64,000 nucleotides of DNA, from contig CAZBWO010000011.1 in assembly GCA_964495885.1 (NCBI GenBank), positions 1 to 64,000 on the forward strand. The letters run 5' to 3'. Source of the stretch: PALG01 sp964495885. GTDB lineage: Bacteria; Bacteroidota; Bacteroidia; Flavobacteriales; Flavobacteriaceae. The notes under the pieces are model-generated. The model had not been told where the DNA came from. It made no database searches and saw nothing but the letters and a program-made list of their open reading frames with translations. Of this stretch, positions 15,630 to 23,000 are shown one piece after another (position 1 is the stretch's first letter; the number at the start of each line of letters is the position of its first letter). The position numbers and the translations under genes were made by a program.

Positions 15630-16824
15630 ATGTCTTGAGTTCTTTGACTATATTTTTCCCAACAGCTTGAATTAATGGCATAACGACTGAATTCCCAAAC
15701 TGCTTGTAAGCTTGGTTATCAGATACGGGAATAATAAAATTATTTGGGAAGCCTTGGAGTCTGGCACATTCCCTAGGTGTCAACCTTCTAGGGTTCTTAC
15801 CTTTTTGAGGGATTAGTATTTCAGCTCCATCTTTATAATAGCGGGCACTCATTGTTCTAGAGATGCCACTCAAATCGGTAAGACCATAACCAAATCCATT
15901 GCCTTTGGCTTGATGTTTTTTCTTGTATTCCTGTAAATAGTTCCACAATTTATCTGAAAGAGTGTATTTACTATCTACTTTTGATTGTAAAATATCTCGT
16001 ATTGCTAAATTAGTTTCTTCTGGTTGTGGAAAATGAAATGTCTCACTGCCTTTAAAAAAGGACTTCTTAAAGCCAACAATAATTATTCTTTCACGATGCT
16101 GAGGGACATAATATTTTCCATCCAAAACCTTGTAATGAATTGAATAACCCAAGTTAGAAAGGGTCTCTGTAATAATTTTAAAGGTTCTCTTTTTGTCATG
16201 GGATACAAGATTTTTTACATTTTCTAGCATAAAGGCTTTTGGTTTTTTATGCTCTATAATTCTTGCTATATCAAAAAATAATGTTCCCTGTGTTTTATCT
16301 AGAAATCCATGTTGTCTACCCAATGAATTCTTTTTTGATACACCTGCAATTGAAAAAGGCTGACAAGGGAAACCTCCTAACAATATGTCATGATCTGGAA
16401 TGTCTTCTTCAGAAATTTTTGTGATATCCCCAAAGGGAACTTCTCCAAAATTAGCTTCATATGTTTGTTTCGAAAACTTATCCCACTCACTTGAAAACAC
16501 ACATTTCCCTCCATTGTTTTGAAAAGCTAGTCGTATACCTCCAATACCGGCAAAAAGATCAATAAATTTAAACTTTGGATTTATTGGAGGGGGAAATGGG
16601 ACATCCCAATCAATTGGAAGATAATATTGAAAGTCAGTTTCTTTGGCTATATTATTTTGCGCATGTAATCTTGATAAATATTCCTCTGCATTAGGCTTAA
16701 AATATTTTGACACACCATTAGAATGATTCTGTAAATAGTGTGTTAAGTAGGCTAAATCATTGTTAGTAATTTTGTCTACTTTAATATTTAAGTTGCTTTT
16801 TATTTTAGAATATTTCTTTCCCAT
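15586..16824 (-). CDS. DNA (cytosine-5) methyltransferase, Dcm/M.EcoRII-like
   Basis: 412 aa with the ordered C5-methyltransferase motifs: I FIDLFAGIGG (87-96), IV GGFPCQPFS (150-158, catalytic Cys-154), VI ENVKN near 200, VIII QHRERIIIVGF, and X GNSVVMPLI near the C-terminus. An N-terminal extension of about 85 residues before motif I is as in Dcm/M.EcoRII. It should methylate the inner cytosine of CCWGG-type sites and protect against the endonuclease encoded directly downstream. CCWGG occurs in this window (for example CCAGG near 1249), so protection would be needed. No Vsr repair gene accompanies it. AT-rich relative to neighbours. Confidence 0.95.
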   Translation of the reverse strand: MGKKYSKIKSNLNIKVDKITNNDLAYLTHYLQNHSNGVSKYFKPNAEEYLSRLHAQNNIAKETDFQYYLPIDWDVPFPPPINPKFKFIDLFAGIGGIRLAFQNNGGKCVFSSEWDKFSKQTYEANFGEVPFGDITKISEEDIPDHDILLGGFPCQPFSIAGVSKKNSLGRQHGFLDKTQGTLFFDIARIIEHKKPKAFMLENVKNLVSHDKKRTFKIITETLSNLGYSIHYKVLDGKYYVPQHRERIIIVGFKKSFFKGSETFHFPQPEETNLAIRDILQSKVDSKYTLSDKLWNYLQEYKKKHQAKGNGFGYGLTDLSGISRTMSARYYKDGAEILIPQKGKNPRRLTPRECARLQGFPNNFIIPVSDNQAYKQFGNSVVMPLIQAVGKNIVKELKTYEYTRKGDTISATV

Positions 16825-17010
16825 ACTAGTCAGTAAAATAACAAAAAACTAGAAGCATTTCATAAGGTTTTTGTATGTGCTTGTTCACAATCTTGTTAAC
16901 CTTGTATCAATTTATAAACCCTTACCTATAACTTTCTCACAATTCATAAATCATCAGTTACACACCGGTAATTAGAGTGCTATTGCTTTAGCATCCCCTA
17001 TATTCATCAC

Positions 17011-17253
17011 ATGAACACCCTCCAATCTATCAACATCACCTACTTAAGACCCTCCAGAACCATTGAAACCATAAAGGTTTGTAAAGAAGCAGCTAGCAAA
17101 ACATTCTACCTCTATAATTACGAAGGGTATTCATTTAGACTCTTCACAACCCTTTCAAACCTGCTTCACTTTTTTCAAGACAAAACCCAGGAAGAGTTCC
17201 ATTTTAGTACAGATAAAGCAGTAGATATATTCTTAGAAAGAGTAGATTTTTAA
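17011..17253 (+). CDS. Small protein, unknown
   Basis: 80 aa, no signal peptide; mixed charged and aromatic residues (Y/F-rich middle: TFYLYNYEGYSFRLF). It has the same AT-rich composition as the restriction-modification pair and starts 186 bp from the methylase start, divergently, so it may belong to the same acquired segment. A controller (C) protein is unlikely, since no helix-turn-helix is visible. Family not recognised. Confidence 0.5.
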   Translation: MNTLQSINITYLRPSRTIETIKVCKEAASKTFYLYNYEGYSFRLFTTLSNLLHFFQDKTQEEFHFSTDKAVDIFLERVDF

Positions 17254-17286
17254 GTAATGCCATAAACCAAATCGGGCGCACCGCTA

Positions 17287-17307
17287 CCGCGCGAATCTTT
17301 CGCGTGG
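17287..17307. repeat. GC-rich hairpin, REP-like
   Basis: CCGCGCGAA / TTCGCGTGG with a 3-nt loop and one G-U pair, in a short GC-rich block. No T-run follows, so it is not a terminator. It could be a repetitive extragenic palindrome. Confidence 0.45.
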
Positions 17308-17348
17308 TTCCAACCCCCCAAAAGAAAATGAACATAAAAAAGGAAACC

Positions 17349-17374
17349 AAAAAACCCCCTCTGAAAAGAGGGGG
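17349..17374 (-). terminator. Terminator of the 267-aa orphan gene
   Basis: Stem CCCCCTCT / AGAGGGGG, loop GAAA. Read on the minus strand it is followed by T6. It lies 34 bp after the stop of the gene at 17408. Confidence 0.88.
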
Positions 17375-17407
17375 CTTCCAAACAATTGCGCTAGACAAAA
17401 AAGCACA

Positions 17408-18211
17408 TTACACCACATTAATCAACTGCATCGCCTGTCCCCCCTGGAACAACGACAATTCCCCGTGCACCTCCTGGTAGAACTGGATCCCCACAAAGTT
17501 CACCACCCCCACCGTATCGGGTAGGGCCTCTGTCAAGCCTAGGTCGGTAGACAAGACCGTGTCGCCGCCTACCATGTCCCCAATAGCCATGGGGGCACTA
17601 TAATCCACCGCCAGTTTCTTTGCCAGTTCGGGCTCTACCAAGGCAAACCCCTTGTCGTTCTCGTTGTACTCATAATCACTCAGCACCTTACTGGCCAAAA
17701 TCAACTGTACATGGGTCGCCCCCTTCGGGATGTACAAATCCTTTTCCGTATGGAAATCGGGTACCGTCCACGTCACCACCCCACGGTTGGCATCCGCCAC
17801 GGGATCATCTACGATCACTCGAAAGGACTCCCCAAATTTCTGGGTGCGGTTACATTCAAACCGTTCCAAAAAGCGCTTGTTCGCTAGAATATGGAACGGA
17901 CGCTGCCCTCGCTTTCCCTCACTGGCGGCTCCATTTACTTTACGTAAAAGGCCCGTAAACCTGGAGGATACCTTACGGTCCCCCAAGGCTTGGAATAAAG
18001 GCGATAACCCCTGGCGGAAAATCCCCGCCAACTGGGCGGCGCCTCCAAATTCGCTCATATTCTCACGAATACGACCTAGTTCTGGGTCATTCAGGATTCG
18101 CTCACGGCTCATCCCGCCCTTCTTTTTTACATAATACTTCCCATCGCTCTTGTAAAACGTCATTTTACCGATGGTTCCTACAAATTCAATAATCGACTCT
18201 TGCTTAGCCAT
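17408..18211 (-). CDS. Flavobacterial orphan protein, unknown
   Basis: 267 aa, soluble, no signal peptide. The N-terminus (I-I-E-F-V-G-T-I-G-K-M-T-F-Y-K ... RERILNDPELGRIREN) is one I associate with a flavobacterial family of uncharacterised proteins that often occurs in several copies per genome. The remainder is a basic helical part (residues 60-110) and a beta-rich C-terminal domain. Its base composition is clearly more GC-rich than the adjacent AT-rich restriction-modification segment, with many CCC and GGG codons. It has its own terminator and a long repeat-rich upstream region. Function unknown; a phage or structural-protein origin is possible but not shown. Confidence 0.75.
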   Translation of the reverse strand: MAKQESIIEFVGTIGKMTFYKSDGKYYVKKKGGMSRERILNDPELGRIRENMSEFGGAAQLAGIFRQGLSPLFQALGDRKVSSRFTGLLRKVNGAASEGKRGQRPFHILANKRFLERFECNRTQKFGESFRVIVDDPVADANRGVVTWTVPDFHTEKDLYIPKGATHVQLILASKVLSDYEYNENDKGFALVEPELAKKLAVDYSAPMAIGDMVGGDTVLSTDLGLTEALPDTVGVVNFVGIQFYQEVHGELSLFQGGQAMQLINVV

Positions 18212-18364
18212 AACTTTTCGTTTTTATGGGTTTACAATTCATTTAACGGGTCGGGAATGTAAAAGACATCTGTTGTTAAGTTTAGGGTCTCCAAACATTC
18301 ATTTCCGGAAATCCGACGCTGCTAACCTAGAACGCAAATTCTTGAAAACCAAATCGGTGTGTCC

Positions 18365-18470
18365 GTTTTGGCCGGATTCGACCATCTTTTCCGTTTTTGT
18401 CCACTTTTTGCCACTTTTGGCCGAAAATGACCATTTTGGCCGATTCTGACCAATATGGCCAGTTTTGACC
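18365..18470. repeat. Degenerate tandem array of 9-10 bp units (nnTTTTGnCC)
   Basis: Eleven consecutive units, each ending in CC and 9 or 10 bp long, for example GTTTTGGCC, GGATTCGACC, ATCTTTTCC, GTTTTTGTCC, ACTTTTTGCC, ACTTTTGGCC, GAAAATGACC. The mean period is about 9.6 bp, close to one helical turn. Non-coding. Confidence 0.75.
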
Positions 18471-18493
18471 AGGATGTTCCAAGGGAGTTAACC

Positions 18494-18581
18494 CGTACCT
18501 AAAGCGTAGGAGAAGCGTACCTAAAGCGTAGGAGAAGCGTACCTAAAGCGTACCTAACCCGTATAAGAGCCGTACCAAAGA
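18494..18581. repeat. Tandem array of eight 11-bp units starting CGTA
   Basis: Units in order: CGTACCTAAAG, CGTAGGAGAAG, CGTACCTAAAG, CGTAGGAGAAG, CGTACCTAAAG, CGTACCTAACC, CGTATAAGAGC, CGTACCAAAGA. The first four form an exact 22-bp duplication. The 11-bp period is not a multiple of three, so it is not coding. It directly follows the 9.6-bp array. The remaining sequence up to 18850 is AT-rich with an inverted repeat GTTTCC/GGAAAC at 18763-18779 and no gene. Confidence 0.88.
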
Positions 18582-18858
18582 GGAAAGAAATCAACACTAT
18601 TTCATAAATAACTGAAATACAACATGATAACAGAATAAAGAGTGTTAAAATTGATAATCATGCATAATAAATAAAAAATATGTCCGTTATTTACTATACA
18701 TGCATAGTGAAATAACTATGGCAACAACAAACCATCAACATACCTCCCCTTTCAGTAGGGCCGTTTCCAAACCGGAAACAGCTCCCACATGCCCCAATCA
18801 AGTTTCACTGTTTTCCCCTCTCATATAATGAGCATGGAAAACCCTAAAACCTTTGGTC

Positions 18859-19089
18859 ATGAAACAGCAAAAACAACTAAGAATCATTGTCTATCCGGCA
18901 GATGTCGCCCTCATTACAGGAAAGAGCGACCGCTCTAGCAGAAGACTACTGGCAGAAATACGAAAAGCTCATAATAAGCAAGACCATCAATTGGTCACTT
19001 ACTATGAGCTCGCCGATAGATTAGGCATGCAAAAGGATATGGTCCTTCGGTATATCAACAACCAATTGGTCGTTCAAGAGGAAGAATAA
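18859..19089 (+). CDS. Small HTH-like protein
   Basis: 76 aa from ATG 18859; an in-frame TTG two codons upstream is less likely. It starts with a basic segment, then VYPADVALITGKSDRSSRRLLAEIRK and a second helical block LADRLGMQKDMVLRYINNQ. This pairing looks like a minimal winged-helix or excisionase-type fold, and I associate it with a small flavobacterial family (typical pattern: A-x-D-I-x-x-L-T-G-K-S-x-R-x-A ... F-C-x-Y-x-G). Possibly DNA-binding, but no target is known. It is preceded by the two phased repeat arrays. Confidence 0.7.
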   Translation: MKQQKQLRIIVYPADVALITGKSDRSSRRLLAEIRKAHNKQDHQLVTYYELADRLGMQKDMVLRYINNQLVVQEEE

Positions 19090-19117
19090 TCCGTTGCACG
19101 TTAATCATGTAAGGGAG

Positions 19118-19285
19118 TTACAATGGTTTCCTACCACTAATAAGATTATAAAGGATTACAATTACTGCAATCACTAATAATACGTGAATAAGACTGCTGG
19201 TGCCTAGACCGGGAACAATTCCTAATAAGCCTAATAACCAGGCGATAATACAGATAACGGCTACAAGCCACAATAAGCTTCTCAT
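19118..19285 (-). CDS. lmo0937-type small membrane protein
   Basis: A 55-aa gene. Translation of the minus strand from ATG 19285 gives MRSLLWLVAVICIIAWLLG, a short loop with G-I-V-P-G-L-G, a second hydrophobic segment and a basic end GRKPL. Two transmembrane segments joined by a Pro/Gly turn are typical of the lmo0937 family, widespread in Bacteroidota and often stress-induced. A -7-like TATCTTTA follows upstream on the minus strand near 19316-19309. The ends of this gene and the HTH-like gene converge with a 28-bp gap. Confidence 0.85.
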   Translation of the reverse strand: MRSLLWLVAVICIIAWLLGLLGIVPGLGTSSLIHVLLVIAVIVILYNLISGRKPL

Positions 19286-19414
19286 AATAGTTTGGTTTTT
19301 GGTTTAACCTAAAGATAGGGCACAAACCCGTGGGATATTCTTTAGGATTCGTTAAAATAGGGCTATCTTGTATCTACTTTAACGCAATTTAGGAGGGCTT
19401 TAAGAAAATAAACC

Positions 19415-19999
19415 ATGACAGATCCCAAAGTAGACCCCATTTTTGAAAACGCTACCCAATGGAAAGAACCCATGTTGCTCCTTCGGGAGTTGGTCTTGGA
19501 AGCCGGCCTTACCGAAGCCTGCAAGTGGCGGCAAGCTTGTTACACCTACAAAGGGACCAATGTGGCCATTATTAGTGCATTTAAGGAATACTGTTCCCTA
19601 AATTTCTTTAAAGGATCGCTGCTGAAGGATCCAGAGGGGATGCTTATTCAGCAAACAGAGAATGTACAGGCAACGCGTCAGTTACGCTTTACGGAAGCCA
19701 CAGCAGTAAAAGAACAGGCTGAACACATAAGAAGGTTCTTGCAGGAGGCCATTAGGGTAGAGGAAGCAGGCTTAAAAGTAGCCTATAAAAAAACCGAACA
19801 GTTTCACGTACCCGAAGAATTAGAGGAAGCGTTTAAGGCAGACCCTAGTTTTAAAGAAGCCTTTGAAGCCTTAACCCCCGGACGGCAACGTGGTTATTTG
19901 TTGCATTTTGCACAACCCAAACAATCCCAAACCCGAACCGCCCGTATTGATAAAAAGAAGGAAGCTATTTTTAAAGGGAAGGGAATGCACGACCGCTAA
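19415..19999 (+). CDS. YdeI/OmpD-associated family protein (DUF1801)
   Basis: 194 aa, cytoplasmic. The N-terminal about 120 residues form a DUF1801 (YdhG-like) domain: WRQACYTYKGTNVAIISAFKEYCSLNFFKG. The C-terminal part is the YdeI/OmdA helical segment ending P-G-R-Q-R-G-Y-L-L-H-F-A-Q-P-K-Q-S-x-T-R-x-x-R-I, which is the family hallmark. The biochemical function is not established; proteins of this family have been linked to polymyxin resistance in Salmonella. Stand-alone gene with its own terminator. Confidence 0.88.
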   Translation: MTDPKVDPIFENATQWKEPMLLLRELVLEAGLTEACKWRQACYTYKGTNVAIISAFKEYCSLNFFKGSLLKDPEGMLIQQTENVQATRQLRFTEATAVKEQAEHIRRFLQEAIRVEEAGLKVAYKKTEQFHVPEELEEAFKADPSFKEAFEALTPGRQRGYLLHFAQPKQSQTRTARIDKKKEAIFKGKGMHDR

Positions 20000-20022
20000 G
20001 GGTATTCAACATACTGAAAATT

Positions 20023-20055
20023 AAAAAACCCCTTCCAAAACGGAAGGGGTTTTTT
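20023..20055. terminator. Bidirectional terminator
   Basis: A 14-bp stem, AAAAAACCCCTTCC / GGAAGGGGTTTTTT, with a 5-nt loop. It serves the plus-strand YdeI gene and the convergent minus-strand T9SS gene. Confidence 0.92.
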
Positions 20056-20094
20056 GTATCATCCAGTACTTTAAAGAAAGCACTATATAATTGC

Positions 20095-23000
20095 TTATCG
20101 TTTAATTAAACGTTTTACGGTAGATTGACCTTCACCGGCAATCTGCACCATGTACACTCCGGAAGCAAGGGCAGAAACATCAACTTGACGTTCGGTACCC
20201 ATGTTGGAAAGATCAAGATCCATTACCAATCTTCCGTTCATATCAAACACCATGGCAGCCTCTAGTTGAATACCACTCTGGTTGCCCAAAGTTACCCATT
20301 GGTCTGCGGGGTTAGGATATAGTTTAATACCACTTGCAAGGGCATTGTCTTCGTTTCCTAGTACACTTTCTACGGTAAGTTCGAACGTACAACATCCTTC
20401 GTTACCATACTCATCTGTAGAACATAGGCTAATGGTGTATACACCATCTGATAATAATGTTCCAGGAGCAGGGTCCTGACTAAAGATGGTCAACGGATCT
20501 GTACAGTTATCTGCTGCAGTAGCTTCACCAGTATCAAAATAATCTGGCAAGACGTAGAACAGGTTGTTTGGTCCTGGGTCTACGGTTTGGTCTGCAGGAC
20601 AAGTAACTTCCGGTCCTAGCAAGTCTACCACAGTTACCACGGAAGTACAAGAGGCCAAGTTTCCGCTTGGGTCACTCGCAAAGACCGTTACGGTTACAGG
20701 GGTTCCAATATCATCACAAGAGAACTCATCAATGTCTACTGCCAATACGGAGATACCACAAGCATCGAACGAAAGTGGTCCGCCTGGGATTTCAATAAAG
20801 AAGGCATCACCATCAGAATTGTTCAATACTACCGTCCAGTTGGCAGGCGCAAATTGTCCTGTAAATCCGGGTTGGAAGTTGGTGATAATAGTTTCACTAT
20901 TTCCGAAGCCATTGTCATCTGTATCCACACGGAAGGCAAATACATCACCCGCTGTTAGGTTTACAGTGGTGTTACCACTTTGGTTACCTAACAAGTCATC
21001 TGTAAGCTGGTTATAGGTACCATTCAATACATATCCAAAACTATCAAAGCCAGGAATATCATTGGTGGTGTAGTCCCAATCAAAGGAGATGGTTTCATTT
21101 GCGGTTACGTTCACCTCAAAATCTGTTTCACCAGCCGTACCAGAAGCATTATCTGAACCAATCACCATGGCATTGTAGGTGGTAGGTGTAGATGCCAATA
21201 GGTCTTCAGGTACAATGGTAGCCATTCCGTTTTCATCAAGCTCTATGGTAATATCCTGACAAACAAGAATAGGATCTGTTTCATCAATTACGTTTACTGT
21301 TGCAACACAAGTGGCAGTATTTCCACTTGCATCGGTAACCGTAACTTCCACTTGGTTTTCCCCAACATTGGAACAATCAAAATCTATGGTAGGATTAGGC
21401 GTTCCAGCACCTCCGGTGTTATAATAAATGGTTCCGTTGAAAATTCGAGGGGAGAATACCGTTCCGAAAGGATAACTTACGGAAGCACCTTCCAGGATTT
21501 CCATATTGGCATCACTTGCAAATAGATCACCAACGGCAGTTCCTACGGTATAGTTGAAACCAGCACCTGCTACTTTATCATCGGAAGCGATGTAGAAGGC
21601 GTGGGTTTCCCCAGCATTCACTTGGTAGTTCAAGCTAAGGTTCAATGGAGTTGGGAGTCCGTCTCCCGCAGAAACCACCCCAGTTACGGTCTCTAACAGC
21701 GTCCAGTCTCCTGGGTTGTTTTCAGAACCAACGTGGGTACCTAATTTTGCATAGATTTCGATATCCATCACGGCACCGTCATCTAAGTTTACATCAAAGG
21801 TGTTGATGGTCATATCTGAAAGGATGTTCACATCAAACATGGGGCTTCTAATCCCACTTCCACCTGCGAAGGTAGTGGTTAAGTCTCCGGGCATAGGAGC
21901 ACCGCCAGCTACCGTTACTTCATAATCACAAGCTTCGGTAACACTTACTACTAGATCACTAGCATTTACGGTAGCCATTCCGTTCGCATCCAAAACCACA
22001 TCATATGCTGCAGAAGTTGGCATCTGGATGGTTTGTCCTGCATTTAGGTCTCCAGGAGAAGAAGCCATTGGTCCCATCCAGGTAAAGTCTGGGTAATAGG
22101 TTCCGGTTCCTGTAAGTTGTAGTGATTCTCCAATTGGTGTAGAACCAGGTTCGAACACTCCAATGTCTGTAGAAGTCATTCCATCTGCAACTCCACCTAC
22201 AGCGGTAAAGCTTCCTTCATAACTTAGGAATTGGATAACGTTTCCATTTTGAGCTAATACAATTCCATCTGGCGCTCCATTTTGGATTCCGGAGATGGCA
22301 AAGTTTACAGCACCATATCCGCTTCCTTCATCATCAATAGTTCCTGAAAGCGCTACGGTATTATATTCAGCACCACCATTTCCATTGTAAAGAACAAGGG
22401 AGTAGGTACTAAGGTCTGTTCCGGCAGGTCCAGCCACTTCGATGGCTTCATCTTGATCGGCACCTGTGTTATCATAATGAATTTCATTGATAAACACAGA
22501 AGGCCCGGAAGCTTCGCCCACACAGATAATCTCTGGAGCGGTGTTATCTTCAACAGTTACGGTAGCTGTACAGGTACTTTGGTTCCCAGCAGCGTCTGTA
22601 ACAATTAAATCTACCATTTGCATACCTACATCATCACATGTGAATGTAATGGAAGGGGCAGCAGGGCCACCACCACCGGCAGGTACGTATAATAACGATT
22701 TGATTACCCCTTCAAATCCATCTGGATTTAGGATAACGTTGGTAGTTTGTGTGTTTAGGTCTATAGTGTAAATGGTGTTACAAGAACCAGTTCCAGAAAC
22801 AACCATTTTACCTCCGCCAAGGTATTCCATGGCTTGGGCAGTACCATTTCCAGCTCCTGTACAAGGAGCAAAGGAGAACTCTAGGGTTGCGGTTCCTGCT
22901 AAGTCTATGGAGTATAAATCTGTAATAGATCCAAAACCTGTTACGTAAATAATCTCATCATTGTCATAATCATAGGCAAGTCCCATCGCCCCATTTGTAG

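Noticed and set aside
18494..18581. CRISPR-like or iteron array
   Set aside because: Units are contiguous 11-bp repeats without spacers, and no cas, rep or par gene is nearby, so neither CRISPR nor a plasmid origin is supported.
14400..19100. Integrated prophage or insertion sequence
   Set aside because: No integrase, transposase, terminal repeats with target duplication or structural phage genes were seen, only compositional shifts and repeats.
22684..22690. Single TACGTA hexamers in coding sequence (also near 34930, 41009 and 63417)
   Set aside because: Single hexamers are expected by chance about a dozen times; only the paired intergenic ones were kept.
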